NCBI GenBank assembly: GCA_022842595.1
Contig: JALHPF010000003.1
Coordinates: 167,747 to 231,746 of the forward strand
Length of the DNA: 64,000 nucleotides
Direction of reading: 5' to 3'
From: Rubrivivax sp.
GTDB taxonomy: Bacteria; Pseudomonadota; Gammaproteobacteria; Burkholderiales; Burkholderiaceae_C
Part shown: positions 1 to 8,684 of the stretch, in pieces
Position numbering within the stretch: position 1 is the stretch's first letter
How the letters are laid out: the number at the start of each line of letters is the position of its first letter
Position numbers and translations under genes: made by a program
Notes under the pieces: generated by a model
Database searches by the model: none
Told to the model about the DNA's origin: nothing
What the model saw: the letters and a program-made list of their open reading frames with translations, nothing else

Positions 1-983
1 CCTGGCCGCCCTGGACCGATCGCTTCGACGTCGCTTTCAATCTGCTGGGCTATGCCCCGCTGGGCGCATTGCTGGTGCTGGCCGTGCTCAGCAGTGGTGG
101 CAGTCTTTTCTGGGCCCTGGCGCTGGCGCTGGCCGGGCCGGCTGCCCTGTCGTATGCCAGCGAACTGGCGCAGCAGTTCCTGCCGGGCCGCCACCCGTCT
201 CTGAAGGATATGGCCTTGAACACAGGCGGCGCCGCCATCGGCGCAGTGCTGGCACTGGCGCTGCAGGCGCTGGGCGCCGTCAACCGCTGGCGCCGTGCGC
301 GCGAAGTCTGGTTTCTTCGCGACAGCGCCGGTGGCCTGGCGCTGCTGGCGCTGTGGCCCGTGGCGCTGCTGTTCCCCGCACCCGTGCCCCTCGGCCTGGG
401 CCAGGGCCTGCTGCGGCTGCGCGACCTGGCGGCCGAGACACTGGACGGCGTGGCCTGGGCCGAAGCCGCGCATGCCCTGCTCGCCGCCCCCACCAGCGTT
501 CAGGCGATGGGGCCCCTGGGCGAGGCACTGACCACCGCCCTGGGCATGCTGGCGCCGTGCATGGTGGCCTACAGCGTGGCGCGCCCGGGCTGGCGGCGCG
601 CGGCACTGGCCGTGGGCGCGGCGGCGTTGGCGCTGGCGGGCATGACCCTGTCAACGGCGCTGAACTACGGGCCCGACCACGCACTGGCCTGGCTGACCCC
701 GTACACCGTGCCGGGCCTGGTGGCCGGGTTGCTGCTGGCGCTGCTGTTGGCTCCGCTGCCACGCGGGCTGGTCGCGGGGCTCGGGCTGATGGTGCTGACC
801 GGGCTCGTGACGGCGGTCATGCAGGCGCCCGACGATCCGTATTTCGCACAGTCGCTTCAAGCCTGGGAACAGGGCCGATTCGTGCGCTTCCATGGCCTGG
901 CGCAGTGGCTGGGCTGGTGGTGGCCCTTTGCCGCCATGGGTTGGCTCTTCACCCGGCTGGCGCAGCGCGTGCCCGACCGCTGA
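1..983 (+). CDS. VanZ-like integral membrane protein, 5' partial
   Basis: The frame is open from the window edge (first whole codon at base 3) to a TGA at 981-983, so the start lies upstream and 326 residues are visible. The first ~85 residues follow the VanZ pattern: a hydrophobic helix, then ELAQQFLPGRHPS and DMALNTGGAAIG before the next helix. About seven further hydrophobic stretches follow, so this is a multi-pass inner-membrane protein longer than the minimal VanZ domain. VanZ was named from low-level teicoplanin resistance in enterococci; in proteobacteria the role is unknown and resistance should not be assumed. It ends about 50 bases before the ferredoxin gene. Confidence 0.75.
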   Translation, partial: WPPWTDRFDVAFNLLGYAPLGALLVLAVLSSGGSLFWALALALAGPAALSYASELAQQFLPGRHPSLKDMALNTGGAAIGAVLALALQALGAVNRWRRAREVWFLRDSAGGLALLALWPVALLFPAPVPLGLGQGLLRLRDLAAETLDGVAWAEAAHALLAAPTSVQAMGPLGEALTTALGMLAPCMVAYSVARPGWRRAALAVGAAALALAGMTLSTALNYGPDHALAWLTPYTVPGLVAGLLLALLLAPLPRGLVAGLGLMVLTGLVTAVMQAPDDPYFAQSLQAWEQGRFVRFHGLAQWLGWWWPFAAMGWLFTRLAQRVPDR

Positions 984-1019
984 CAGGGCCGACCCGGCGC
1001 CCCGCCAGCGACCCCTGCC

Positions 1020-1025
1020 TACAAT
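1020..1025 (+). promoter_or_regulatory. -10 element TACAAT, leaderless-type
   Basis: TACAAT ends seven bases before the ATG at 1033, so transcription would start at or next to the start codon. No Shine-Dalgarno sequence is visible between them and no good -35 hexamer lies upstream. Confidence 0.45.
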
Positions 1026-1032
1026 TGGGCCG

Positions 1033-1359
1033 ATGAATTACTACAAGCACCATGTCTTCTTCTGCCTGAATGACCGCAGCAATGGCGAAGCGGCGTGCGC
1101 CCAGCACGATGCCCAGGCTGCGTTCGACCACTGCAAGAAGCTCGTGAAGGCCGAAGGCCTTGCCGGCCCGGGCGGCGTGCGCGTCAACAAGGCAGGCTGC
1201 CTGGACCGCTGCGCCGGCGGCCCGGTGGCCGTGGTCTACCCCGAAGGCACCTGGTACACCTTCGTCGACACGAGCGACATCGACGAAATCGTCGAGCAGC
1301 ACCTGAAGAACGGCAAGGTCGTCGACCGCCTGCTGCTGGCGGCCGACGTCGGCCGCTGA
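1033..1359 (+). CDS. Thioredoxin-like [2Fe-2S] ferredoxin
   Basis: The 108-residue product has the cysteine layout of the small thioredoxin-fold 2Fe-2S ferredoxins (COG3411 type): Cys11 and Cys22, then Cys56 and Cys60 in GCLDRCAGGP; Cys34 is additional. Such proteins carry one electron on a 2Fe-2S cluster, and their redox partner here is unknown. The ATG at 1033 was chosen because the protein family starts at MNYYKHH and because a -10 box sits directly upstream; the longer open frame back to 892 overlaps the preceding gene. The hydrolase gene follows after seven bases, which suggests cotranscription. Confidence 0.85.
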   Translation: MNYYKHHVFFCLNDRSNGEAACAQHDAQAAFDHCKKLVKAEGLAGPGGVRVNKAGCLDRCAGGPVAVVYPEGTWYTFVDTSDIDEIVEQHLKNGKVVDRLLLAADVGR

Positions 1360-1366
1360 AGGCGCC

Positions 1367-2005
1367 ATGAATTCCGCCACCCAGCATGGGGCCGTTGCCG
1401 GCCCGGCCGGGGCACTGGCCACGGCCATCGATGTGCCGTCTGGCCCGTCGCGCGGCCTGGCCCTCATCTGCCACCCGCACCCGCTGCATGGCGGCACCCT
1501 CGACAACAAGGTCGTGCAGACCCTGGCGCGGGCTTTCGTGGCGCTGGGGTACACCAGCCTGCGCTTCAACTTCCGCGGCGTCGGCGGTTCCGAAGGCGCC
1601 TGGGACGAAGGCCGGGGCGAGGTCGACGATGCGCTGGCCGTGCTGCACGCCCACCGCATCCCCGGGCAAGCGTTGGTGCTGGCCGGCTTCTCGTTTGGCG
1701 CTTACGTGGTTTCGCAGGCCGCAGCGCGCCTGGCCGACGGCCGTGCCAGCGGCGGCGCGGCCGACCGCCTGGTGCTCGTGGGCACCGCCGCCAGCCGCTT
1801 CGACACGGCCACGGTGCCCGCCGATACGCTCGTCATCCATGGCGAGAACGACGACGTCGTGCCGTTGTCGGCGGTACTCGACTGGGCGCGCCCGCAAGCC
1901 CTGCCCGTGGTCGTGGTACCCGGTGCCGGCCATTTCTTCCATGGGCAGCTGCCGCTGCTCAAGACCCTCGTGACCCGCGCCTGGCCCGCGGGCACGGCCA
2001 CCTGA
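1367..2005 (+). CDS. Alpha/beta hydrolase (COG2945-like)
   Basis: This 212-residue cytoplasmic protein has the marks of the small alpha/beta hydrolases related to COG2945: CHPHPLHGGT near the N terminus, NFRGVGGSEG, the nucleophile elbow GFSFGAY with the catalytic serine, an acidic residue in GENDDVVP and a C-terminal histidine in GAGHFFHG. The triad Ser-Asp-His is therefore complete. The substrate cannot be read from sequence; esters or thioesters are likely. It is packed between the ferredoxin (seven bases upstream) and the carboxypeptidase gene (22 bases downstream). Confidence 0.85.
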   Translation: MNSATQHGAVAGPAGALATAIDVPSGPSRGLALICHPHPLHGGTLDNKVVQTLARAFVALGYTSLRFNFRGVGGSEGAWDEGRGEVDDALAVLHAHRIPGQALVLAGFSFGAYVVSQAAARLADGRASGGAADRLVLVGTAASRFDTATVPADTLVIHGENDDVVPLSAVLDWARPQALPVVVVPGAGHFFHGQLPLLKTLVTRAWPAGTAT

Positions 2006-2027
2006 ACTGTCGAAGACCGATTCCCCG

Positions 2028-3224
2028 ATGACCGAACACTGCTTGCCCACTTCCCGACTCTCTTTCGCACGTGGCCTGCGCGCCTGCCTGGCGCTGTTGC
2101 TGGCAGCTGCCGTTTCCAGCCAGGCCCTGGCCCAGGCCCCGCAGCCGCCCGAGCTGGCGGCGCGCCAGTACCTGTTGATCGACCTGGCCAGCAACCAGGT
2201 GCTGGCCCAGCGCGAAGCCGACGCCCAGGCCGACCCGGCATCGCTGACCAAGCTGATGACGGCCTACCTGGTGTTCAACGCGCTTCGCGACAAGAAACTG
2301 TCGCTCGAACAGACACTGCCGGTGAGCGAGCGCGCCTGGGCCGAACGCAAGGGCGGCGGCTCGCTGATGTTCATCGACCCGAAGATGACGCCGAAGGTGA
2401 GCGAACTGCTGCGCGGCATGATCGTGCAAAGTGGCAACGACGCTTCGGTGGCACTGGCAGAAGGCGTGGCGGGCAGCGTCGACGCCTTTGTGGCATTGAT
2501 GAACCGACAGGCCCAGGCCTGGGGCCTGAAGAACACGCAGTTCAAGAACGTCACTGGTCTCACCGAGCCCGGGCACTACAGCAGCGCTCGCGACGTCGCC
2601 ACCGTGGCCGAGCGCATCATCACCGAGCACCCGAACTTCTATCCGCTCTACGCCATCCGCGACTACAGCTTCAACAACATCCGCCAGGACAACCGCAACC
2701 TGCTGCTCGGCCGCGACCCCAGCATCGACGGCATGAAGACCGGCTACACCGACACCGCCGGCTATTGCCTCGTGGCCAGTGCCGTACGCAACATGCCCAA
2801 TGGCCAGCGCCGGCTGCTCAGCGTGGTGCTGGGCACGGCCAGCCGCGAGGCGCGGGCGTCGGAAAGCCAGAAACTGCTGAACTGGGGCTACCTGGCCTGG
2901 GACGCATTGCGCCTGTTCGACGCCGGCAAGGCCGTGGCCACGGTACCGGTGTGGAAAGGCACCAGCGCCGAAGCCAAGCTGGGCACACCCGGCGCCTTGT
3001 TCACCACCGTGCCCAAGGGCGAGGGCGACAAGGTCAAGACCAGCATCGAACGCACCGACCCGCTGGTGGCACCGCTCACCGCGGGCCAGCGCGTGGGCAC
3101 GATCAAGATCACCACCGCGGCCGGCACACCCATCGCCGAGGTGCCCTTGGTGGTGCTGGAACCCGTGCCGCTGGCCGGCGTGTTCGGCCGCGCCTGGGAT
3201 TCGATCCGGCTGTGGATCAAGTAA
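2028..3224 (+). CDS. dacC: D-alanyl-D-alanine carboxypeptidase, PBP5/6 family
   Basis: The 398-residue product removes the terminal D-alanine from peptidoglycan pentapeptides in the periplasm. It has a signal peptide (cleavage near AQA, residues 35-37) and the three penicillin-binding motifs in order: Ser72-Leu-Thr-Lys75 with the acylated serine, Ser135-Gly-Asn137 and Lys237-Thr-Gly239. The PBP5 C-terminal beta domain follows, and the last residues (RAWDSIRLWIK) could form the amphipathic membrane anchor of this family. Length matches PBP5/6. Downstream are an amino-acid binding protein and a D-amino-acid aminotransferase, a neighbourhood that fits D-alanine turnover. Whether the orthologue is dacA or dacC cannot be settled. 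Confidence 0.93.
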   Translation: MTEHCLPTSRLSFARGLRACLALLLAAAVSSQALAQAPQPPELAARQYLLIDLASNQVLAQREADAQADPASLTKLMTAYLVFNALRDKKLSLEQTLPVSERAWAERKGGGSLMFIDPKMTPKVSELLRGMIVQSGNDASVALAEGVAGSVDAFVALMNRQAQAWGLKNTQFKNVTGLTEPGHYSSARDVATVAERIITEHPNFYPLYAIRDYSFNNIRQDNRNLLLGRDPSIDGMKTGYTDTAGYCLVASAVRNMPNGQRRLLSVVLGTASREARASESQKLLNWGYLAWDALRLFDAGKAVATVPVWKGTSAEAKLGTPGALFTTVPKGEGDKVKTSIERTDPLVAPLTAGQRVGTIKITTAAGTPIAEVPLVVLEPVPLAGVFGRAWDSIRLWIK

Positions 3225-3275
3225 ACCGGCATCGGGCAGCCTAAACTGTTGCCAGTACTCACCCTTGGAGCCCGC

Positions 3276-4160
3276 ATGATTCGCACCACCCGCATCGCCC
3301 TGGCCTTCAGCTGTGCCCTGTTGGCCGTCAGCGCCGGCGCACAGACGCTCGACAAGGTCAAGGCCAGCGGCACCATCTCGGTGGCCTACCGCGAAAGCTC
3401 GATCCCGTTTTCCTACCTCGACGACAAGGCCCAGCCCACCGGCTTCGGCTGGGAAATCTGCGGCCGCATCGTCGACGAAGTGCGCAAGGCCACCGGCCGC
3501 AGCGACCTGAAAGTGACCACGCAGGCCGTGACCAGCGCCAACCGCATTCCGCTGCTCGTGAACGGCACGATCGACATCGAATGCGGCAGCACCACCAACA
3601 ACAGCGACCGCGCCAAGCAGGTGGCCTTTGCCACCAACTACTTCTATACCGGCACGCGGCTGCTGGTGAAGGCGGGCTCGCCGGTGAAGGCGCTGGCCGA
3701 CCTGAAGGGCAAGCGCGTGGTCTCGACCACCGGCACCACCAACTACAGGATCATGCGCAGCCTGAACGAGGAGCGCGGCCTCGGCTTCGAGCTGCTGGGC
3801 GCCAAGGACCATTCGGAAAGCCAGCTGATGGTGCAGAGCGACCGCGCCGACGCCTTCGCGATGGATGACATCCTGCTTTACGGCCTGGCCGCCAGCAGCG
3901 CCAAGCCCTCGGACTGGGCCGTGGTCGGTGAAGCCATCCAGGTGGAACCCTACGCCATCATGCTGCGCAAGGACGACCCGACGTTCAAGACCCTGGTCGA
4001 CGGCGTGATCGGCCGGCTGATGGACAGCGGCGAATTCGAGACGCTCTACAAGAAGTGGTTCATGGCGGCGATTCCGCCCAAGGGTGTGAATCTGAACGCG
4101 CCGATGCCTTCTGAACTGCGCAGCAACCTCAAAGCCAAGTCCGACAAACCTGCCACCTGA
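3276..4160 (+). CDS. Amino-acid ABC transporter substrate-binding protein (GltI-like)
   Basis: This 294-residue periplasmic binding protein has a signal peptide (MIRTTRIALA to about residue 22) and a complete SBP_bac_3 domain with typical blocks such as SIPFSYLDD, GTIDIECGSTTNN and DDILLYGLAA. The ECGSTTNN block and overall length resemble the glutamate/aspartate binding proteins. The ATG at 3276 is preceded by TTGGAG, a good ribosome site. No permease or ATPase gene is adjacent, so it must work with a transporter encoded elsewhere or act as a solitary binding protein. Confidence 0.88.
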   Translation: MIRTTRIALAFSCALLAVSAGAQTLDKVKASGTISVAYRESSIPFSYLDDKAQPTGFGWEICGRIVDEVRKATGRSDLKVTTQAVTSANRIPLLVNGTIDIECGSTTNNSDRAKQVAFATNYFYTGTRLLVKAGSPVKALADLKGKRVVSTTGTTNYRIMRSLNEERGLGFELLGAKDHSESQLMVQSDRADAFAMDDILLYGLAASSAKPSDWAVVGEAIQVEPYAIMLRKDDPTFKTLVDGVIGRLMDSGEFETLYKKWFMAAIPPKGVNLNAPMPSELRSNLKAKSDKPAT

Positions 4161-4193
4161 GCGGCAGTCACCCGCCCCCACCTGGAGCCGACG

Positions 4194-5072
4194 ATGAACG
4201 AAGCCCTCTGTTCCCTGAACGGTGAGATCCAGCCCCTGGCCGAAGCGAAGGTGTCGGTGCTGGACCGCGGCTTCATCTTCGGCGACGGCATCTACGAGGT
4301 CGTGCCGGTCTACGGCCAGCGCCTGTTCCGGTTCGACGAGCACATGGCACGGCTGGCCCGTTCCCTGGGCAAGCTGCGCATCGCCAACCCGCACACGCGC
4401 GACGAGTGGCTGGCGCTGTGCCGGCAGCTGGTGGCGCAGGTGTTCGAACGCACCGGGGCCCAGGACCAGCTGGTCTACATCCAGGTCACACGCGGCGTCG
4501 CGCCGCGCGACCACGTGATGCCGGTGGGCATCAAGCCCACCGTGTTCGCGATGGCCAACCCGATGAAGGCGGCCACTGCCGAGCAGCGCCACCAGGGCGT
4601 GGTCTGCATCACCGCGCGTGACTTCCGCTGGGAGCGTGGCGACATCAAGAGCACCAGCCTGCTGGGCAATGTGCTGGCCCGGCAGATGTCGGCCGACCAC
4701 GGCGCGGTCGAGACCATCATGTTCCGCGACGGCTTTCTCACCGAAGCCGCCGCGAGCAATGTCTGGATCGTGCACGAAGGCGCCCTGCTCGGCCCGCCGA
4801 AGAGCGACCATGTGCTGGAAGGCATCCGCGTCGAACTGCTGCGCGAATTGTGCGAAGACTGCGGCATCGCCTACAACCTGCGGCCCATCCCCGAAGCCGA
4901 CGTGATGGCGGCCGACGAGGTGCTGCTCAGCTCGGCCACCAAGGAAATCCTGCCGGTGACGAAGATCGACGGCGAAGGCGTGGGCCATGGCGCTGGCCGC
5001 GGCCGGCCGGGGCCGGTGTATGCCCGCCTGTACGAGGCCTACCAGCGTGCCAAGCTGACGATGTCGATCTGA
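4194..5072 (+). CDS. dat: D-amino acid aminotransferase (class IV)
   Basis: The 292-residue enzyme belongs to the PLP fold-type IV aminotransferases and probably interconverts D-alanine and D-glutamate with their keto acids in the cytosol. Lys152 in DIKSTSLLGNV is the Schiff-base lysine, and TEAAASNVW is the conserved PLP-phosphate region. Position between a D,D-carboxypeptidase and ybeD is the usual Burkholderiales place for dat. A branched-chain or 4-amino-4-deoxychorismate activity is a less likely alternative. The start has GGAG eight bases upstream. Confidence 0.9.
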   Translation: MNEALCSLNGEIQPLAEAKVSVLDRGFIFGDGIYEVVPVYGQRLFRFDEHMARLARSLGKLRIANPHTRDEWLALCRQLVAQVFERTGAQDQLVYIQVTRGVAPRDHVMPVGIKPTVFAMANPMKAATAEQRHQGVVCITARDFRWERGDIKSTSLLGNVLARQMSADHGAVETIMFRDGFLTEAAASNVWIVHEGALLGPPKSDHVLEGIRVELLRELCEDCGIAYNLRPIPEADVMAADEVLLSSATKEILPVTKIDGEGVGHGAGRGRPGPVYARLYEAYQRAKLTMSI

Positions 5073-5090
5073 ACGCGGAGCCAGCCCGAA

Positions 5091-5366
5091 GTGCGCGACA
5101 TCCCGCCCGAGCAGAGCCTGATCGAGTACCCGAGCGCCTTCCCGATCAAGGTGATGGGGGCCCATGTCGAAGGCTTTGCCGAAGCCATGATCAACATCGC
5201 CCTGCTGTTCGACCCAGCCTTCGATCGCAGCAGCGTCGAGCGGCGGCCCAGTTCTGGCGGCAAGTACCTGGGGCTGACGCTCACGGTCACGGCCTCCAGC
5301 CGGGAGCAGCTCGACGAGCTCTACCGCACGCTGTCGACCCACCCGATGGTGAAGGTCGTGCTGTGA
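5091..5366 (+). CDS. ybeD: YbeD/DUF493 family protein
   Basis: The 91-residue product matches the YbeD (UPF0250) family, a small ferredoxin-like alpha-beta protein of unknown biochemical role: EYPSAFPIKVMG at the start, GGKYLGLTLTV in the middle and the terminal HPMVKVVL. It starts at GTG 5091 with GGAG upstream, 18 bases after dat. In most Burkholderiales lipB and lipA follow directly; here the next gene is a remnant on the other strand, so the usual link to lipoate synthesis is broken at this locus. Confidence 0.88.
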   Translation: MRDIPPEQSLIEYPSAFPIKVMGAHVEGFAEAMINIALLFDPAFDRSSVERRPSSGGKYLGLTLTVTASSREQLDELYRTLSTHPMVKVVL

Positions 5367-5385
5367 AGGGCCGCCAGGCCCACCC

Positions 5386-5673
5386 TCAGACGCCCAGGTA
5401 GCGCCCTGGCCGGTGGTTCAGCACCAGCACGGCACTCATCACCACCGCCCCCAGCACCGACTGCAGCACGCGCACGGGCTCCAATACGGCCAGCGCCGTG
5501 AGCACCATGCCGCAGTCCACCGCCATCTGCACCTTGCCGGCGCTGATGCCGCGCGTCTGCTGCAGCCACTGCGCCACGATGTTCACGCCGCCCACGCTGG
5601 CACGGTGGCGCAGCAGCGCCAGCAGGCCGAAGCCGATCAGAAAGCCGCCCAGCGCCGCAGCCGGGCATGGGCA
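5386..5673 (-). pseudogene. YitT-like membrane protein remnant (C-terminal part)
   Basis: The frame encodes GGFLIGFGLLALLRHRASVG, then NIVAQWLQQTRGISAG, AVDCGMVLTALAVLEP and a terminal NHRPGRYLGV, which I recognise as the C-terminal half of the YitT/DUF161 membrane proteins. Such proteins are usually over 200 residues; only about 95 remain. There is no start codon in frame before the family homology begins. Directly upstream in the same frame is the stop codon of the Sel1-repeat gene (5674-5676). The first half therefore appears to have been removed by a deletion that joined the two genes. Confidence 0.65.
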
Positions 5674-6360
5674 TCAACTGGGCTGCGCGGCGCTGCGCGC
5701 TTGCAGTTCGCGCAGCTTGGCGGGCGCGGCCTCGTCGCCGGCCTTCGCCGCCAGGTCGTACCAGTAACGGGCCAGGCGCAGGTCCTGCGGCACGCCGTCA
5801 CCCTTCTCGTACATCGAGGCGATCAGGTACATCGCGCCGACGTCGCCACCCTTGGCGGCTTCGCGGTACCAGCGTGCCGATTCGGTGGCGTCCTGCGGCT
5901 TGCCACGCCCCAGGAAAAAGGCCGTGCCCATGGCCACCTGGGCTTCGACGCTGCCGCGGCTGGCCGCCACTTCGTACCAGCGCAGCGCCAGGGCCAGGTC
6001 CCTGGGACCCAGTTCGCCGTTCTCGAGACTCTGCGCCAGCATGAACTGCGCCGTCACGAAACCGCCTTCCGCGGCACGCGTGAGCAGCCGCCGCGCCTGC
6101 ACGCGGTCTGGCTTCGGCAGTTCGGCGCGCAGGTGCATCACGGCCAGGTTGTACTGGGCCACCGGCACGCCCTGCGCCGCCAGGGCTTCGAAGCCAGAGC
6201 GCGCCTCGGGCAGGCGGCCGGCCTCATAGGCAGCCAGTGCAGCGCCCAATTGCGACTGCAGCGCCGGTGGCAGTTGCGCTTGAGCGTTGGCAGCCGGTGT
6301 GGCTGCCAGCAGCAGGGCGGCGATCAGGGCCATCGAACGGCGGGCAGGAAGCAGGTTCAC
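5674..6360 (-). CDS. Sel1-repeat periplasmic protein
   Basis: The 228-residue product starts at GTG 6360 with GAGGA about eight bases upstream. It has a signal peptide ending near NAQA (residues 26-29) followed by about five Sel1 repeats, seen as repeated AQYNLAVMHLRAE, AQFMLAQSLENGE, AQVAMGTAFFLGRG, AMYLIASMYEKGDG units with spaced Ala and Gly. Sel1 repeats are helical protein-protein scaffolds; the partner is unknown. The stop codon is followed in the same frame by the YitT remnant, so the present C terminus (AAQPS) may have been created by the deletion. Confidence 0.8.
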   Translation of the reverse strand: MNLLPARRSMALIAALLLAATPAANAQAQLPPALQSQLGAALAAYEAGRLPEARSGFEALAAQGVPVAQYNLAVMHLRAELPKPDRVQARRLLTRAAEGGFVTAQFMLAQSLENGELGPRDLALALRWYEVAASRGSVEAQVAMGTAFFLGRGKPQDATESARWYREAAKGGDVGAMYLIASMYEKGDGVPQDLRLARYWYDLAAKAGDEAAPAKLRELQARSAAQPS

Positions 6361-6458
6361 AGGGTGTCCTCATGGGTGGAACGCCACCTCGCCACGGCAA
6401 CGATAGCGCCAGGCCGCCGCGTCTGCAGGCCGGCAGCGTGCATGGTTGAGAATGAACA

Positions 6459-7658
6459 ATGTCCGAGCCCTCCCGCAAACGTGTCAGCCTGAAACCAGGC
6501 GCACCGTCGCCCGACCCGCGGCGCAAGCCTGTCCGCCCCGGCGCGCCGCATCGCCCACCCGCAGCTGCGGGGTCGACCGAAGCACCGCCGCAGCCTGGGC
6601 CCGGGGCGCCTGAACGGCTGTCCCAGCCGGCCCGGCCGCCACGGCCGCCCCGGCCATCGCGTCCGCCGAAGCCGCCCGGCCCATCCGCAAGGGCGGCCAC
6701 GCCACCCCCCACGCGCGACGCACCGCGCCATCAGCCACGCGAATCTTCACGCGAATCGCCGCGCGACCTGCCCCGGCCACCGCGGGCACCACGGCCTGAC
6801 AGCAGGCCTGCAGCGCGTCCGCCTCACCCGGAACGCCGGGAACGCCCGCAGCGCCCTCCCGCCGCAGGCTGGCAGGCGCCACCGCCTACCCCAGCCCCGC
6901 CGCCACCGGCAGATGGGCCTGCCGGCGTCCGCATCTCGAAGCTGATGACCGAGCGTGGACTCTGTTCGCGGCGCGAGGCCGACGAGTGGATCGAAGCCGG
7001 CTGGGTGCGCATCGACGGCCAGATGGCCGTCCTGGGCCAGCGTGCGGCGGCCGATGTGCACATCGCCATCGACCCGCGCGCCAGCACCGAACAGGCACAA
7101 CGCATGACCGTGCTGCTGCACAAGCCCATCGGCGTGGTCAGCGGCCAGGCCGAAGACGGCTACGAACCCGCCATCACCCTCGTCAAGCCGGCCAACCGCT
7201 GGGCCGGCGACGAGAGCGGCGTGGTCTTCCACCCCGGCCACCTGCGCCACCTGGCGCCGGCAGGGCGGCTGGACATCGATTCCACGGGACTGCTCGTCTT
7301 CACCCAGGACGGCCGCATCGCCAAGCGCCTGGTCGGCGACGAAACCCGGGTCGAAAAGGAATATCTGGTTCGTGTGCAACACCTGCACGAAGGCCCGGTG
7401 CCCGAGGCGGCGCTGGACCGCCTGCGCCATGGCCTGGTGCTCGACAACGTCGAGCTGCGCCCGGCCCGCGTGAGCTGGCAGAACGAGGACCAGCTGCGCA
7501 TCGTGCTGCGCGAAGGCCGCAAGCGCCAGATCCGCCGCATGTGCGAGCTGGTGGGCCTGGCAGTGCTGGGGCTCAAGCGCGTGCGCATCGGCAGCGTGGT
7601 GCTGGGTCAGCTGCCCGCGGGCCAATGGCGCTATCTGCGCGCAGACGAGCGCTTCTGA
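6459..7658 (+). CDS. 23S rRNA pseudouridine synthase, RsuA/RluB/RluF family, with long N-terminal extension
   Basis: The 399-residue protein isomerises a uridine in rRNA. Residues ~162-215 are an S4 RNA-binding domain (RISKLMTERGLCSRREAD) and the rest is the catalytic domain, with Asp272 in AGRLDIDSTGLL as the nucleophile and GRKRQIRRM near the C terminus. The first ~160 residues are low-complexity, rich in Pro, Arg and Ala, and probably disordered; similar basic extensions occur in betaproteobacterial homologues and may bind RNA. The RluF-like features GVVSGQAEDGYEPA and LVKPANRW suggest RluF rather than RluB, but the subfamily is uncertain. Confidence 0.88.
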   Translation: MSEPSRKRVSLKPGAPSPDPRRKPVRPGAPHRPPAAAGSTEAPPQPGPGAPERLSQPARPPRPPRPSRPPKPPGPSARAATPPPTRDAPRHQPRESSRESPRDLPRPPRAPRPDSRPAARPPHPERRERPQRPPAAGWQAPPPTPAPPPPADGPAGVRISKLMTERGLCSRREADEWIEAGWVRIDGQMAVLGQRAAADVHIAIDPRASTEQAQRMTVLLHKPIGVVSGQAEDGYEPAITLVKPANRWAGDESGVVFHPGHLRHLAPAGRLDIDSTGLLVFTQDGRIAKRLVGDETRVEKEYLVRVQHLHEGPVPEAALDRLRHGLVLDNVELRPARVSWQNEDQLRIVLREGRKRQIRRMCELVGLAVLGLKRVRIGSVVLGQLPAGQWRYLRADERF

Positions 7659-7667
7659 TCGCCGGGC

Positions 7668-8684
7668 TCAGCCGCCCAGTTCCTGCAAACGTTTGCGCGC
7701 GTCTTCGAGCGAGGCCTTCTGTCCCTTGCCTGCGCTGACGTAGCGCGCGTAGGCGGCCCGCGCCTCGTCCTTGCGGCCCAGCTCCTGCAATGCAATGCCG
7801 CGCCGGTAATCCACCGGCAAGCGCGCCGCGCCCTGGGCGCGCGTGGCTTGCTCGTACAGGACCAGGGCCTCGGCATGGGCGCCGGCGGCCGCGCGCACGC
7901 GTGCCAGGCCGTAGGGGCCGGTGGCACTGGCCGGCCGTTCACGCACCAGGCGTTCGAGGAAGGGCTGGGCCTGCGGCGCCTTGCCGTCGTTGACGAGCTT
8001 GGAAGCCGCGGCAAAGCCCCATTCGGCCGCGTCTTCGGCCACCGCCTCATCGGCACTGGCCAGCAGGGCCGTCAAGGACTGCAGGACCGCTTCGGCTCGC
8101 CCTTCCTGCAGGTCGACGCGGGCTTGCAGGACCTGAGCCTGGGCGGGTTGGGGCGCGGCACGCGCCAGTTCCTGGGCACGGCTGCTGCTGCCGCCCATGA
8201 CGCCCGGCGCCAGAAGGTAGAACTCCACGAGTGCGCTGCGGGCCGGGTACCAGCCTGGTTCCAGCGCCTGGGCCTGGGCCAGCGCGGTCTTGACCGTGCC
8301 GGCACTGCGTGCGGCCTTCAGCATGCCCTCGGACATGGCCTGCACGCCCAACACCACACCCAGCGCATAGTGGCAGGCCGCCACTTGTGGCTGCGCCTGC
8401 GTGCAGCTCTGCGCCCGGTCGATCACGGCCTTGCGCGCCTCGGCGTCGTTGTTTTCCAGTGCGCCCAGCGCCAGGGCCAGCAAGGCCTGGCTGTCGTCGG
8501 GCCGCGCAGCCAGGCGCTCGCGCGCCAGGCGCTGCAGCTCCGCGTGCCGGTCCTGGCGCAGCAATGTCTGCAGACTGGCGTCCTTGAACATCTGGGCGCT
8601 GGCCGGCGCCATCGCCAACGTGGTGGAAAGCACCAGGGCGGCCGGCAGCCGCCGGGCAAACAGATCGAAAGTGACAGGGCTCAT
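7668..8684 (-). CDS. Secreted TPR-repeat protein
   Basis: The 338-residue product has a signal peptide (to about residue 31, ASA-Q) and then repeated 34-residue-like helical units with Ala/Leu spacing, for example DDSQALLALALGALENND and ASATGPYGLARVRAAAGAH. These are tetratricopeptide repeats, so it is a periplasmic scaffold of unknown function. It is convergent with the pseudouridine synthase gene (nine bases between stop codons) and divergent from the exporter gene at 8810. Confidence 0.75.
   Translation of the reverse strand: MSPVTFDLFARRLPAALVLSTTLAMAPASAQMFKDASLQTLLRQDRHAELQRLARERLAARPDDSQALLALALGALENNDAEARKAVIDRAQSCTQAQPQVAACHYALGVVLGVQAMSEGMLKAARSAGTVKTALAQAQALEPGWYPARSALVEFYLLAPGVMGGSSSRAQELARAAPQPAQAQVLQARVDLQEGRAEAVLQSLTALLASADEAVAEDAAEWGFAAASKLVNDGKAPQAQPFLERLVRERPASATGPYGLARVRAAAGAHAEALVLYEQATRAQGAARLPVDYRRGIALQELGRKDEARAAYARYVSAGKGQKASLEDARKRLQELGG

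Noticed and set aside
1959..5342. A 1127-codon open frame on the minus strand
   Set aside because: It runs antisense to five well-identified genes and is rich in His, Arg, Ala and Gly from GC-rich antisense codons; no family motif is visible.
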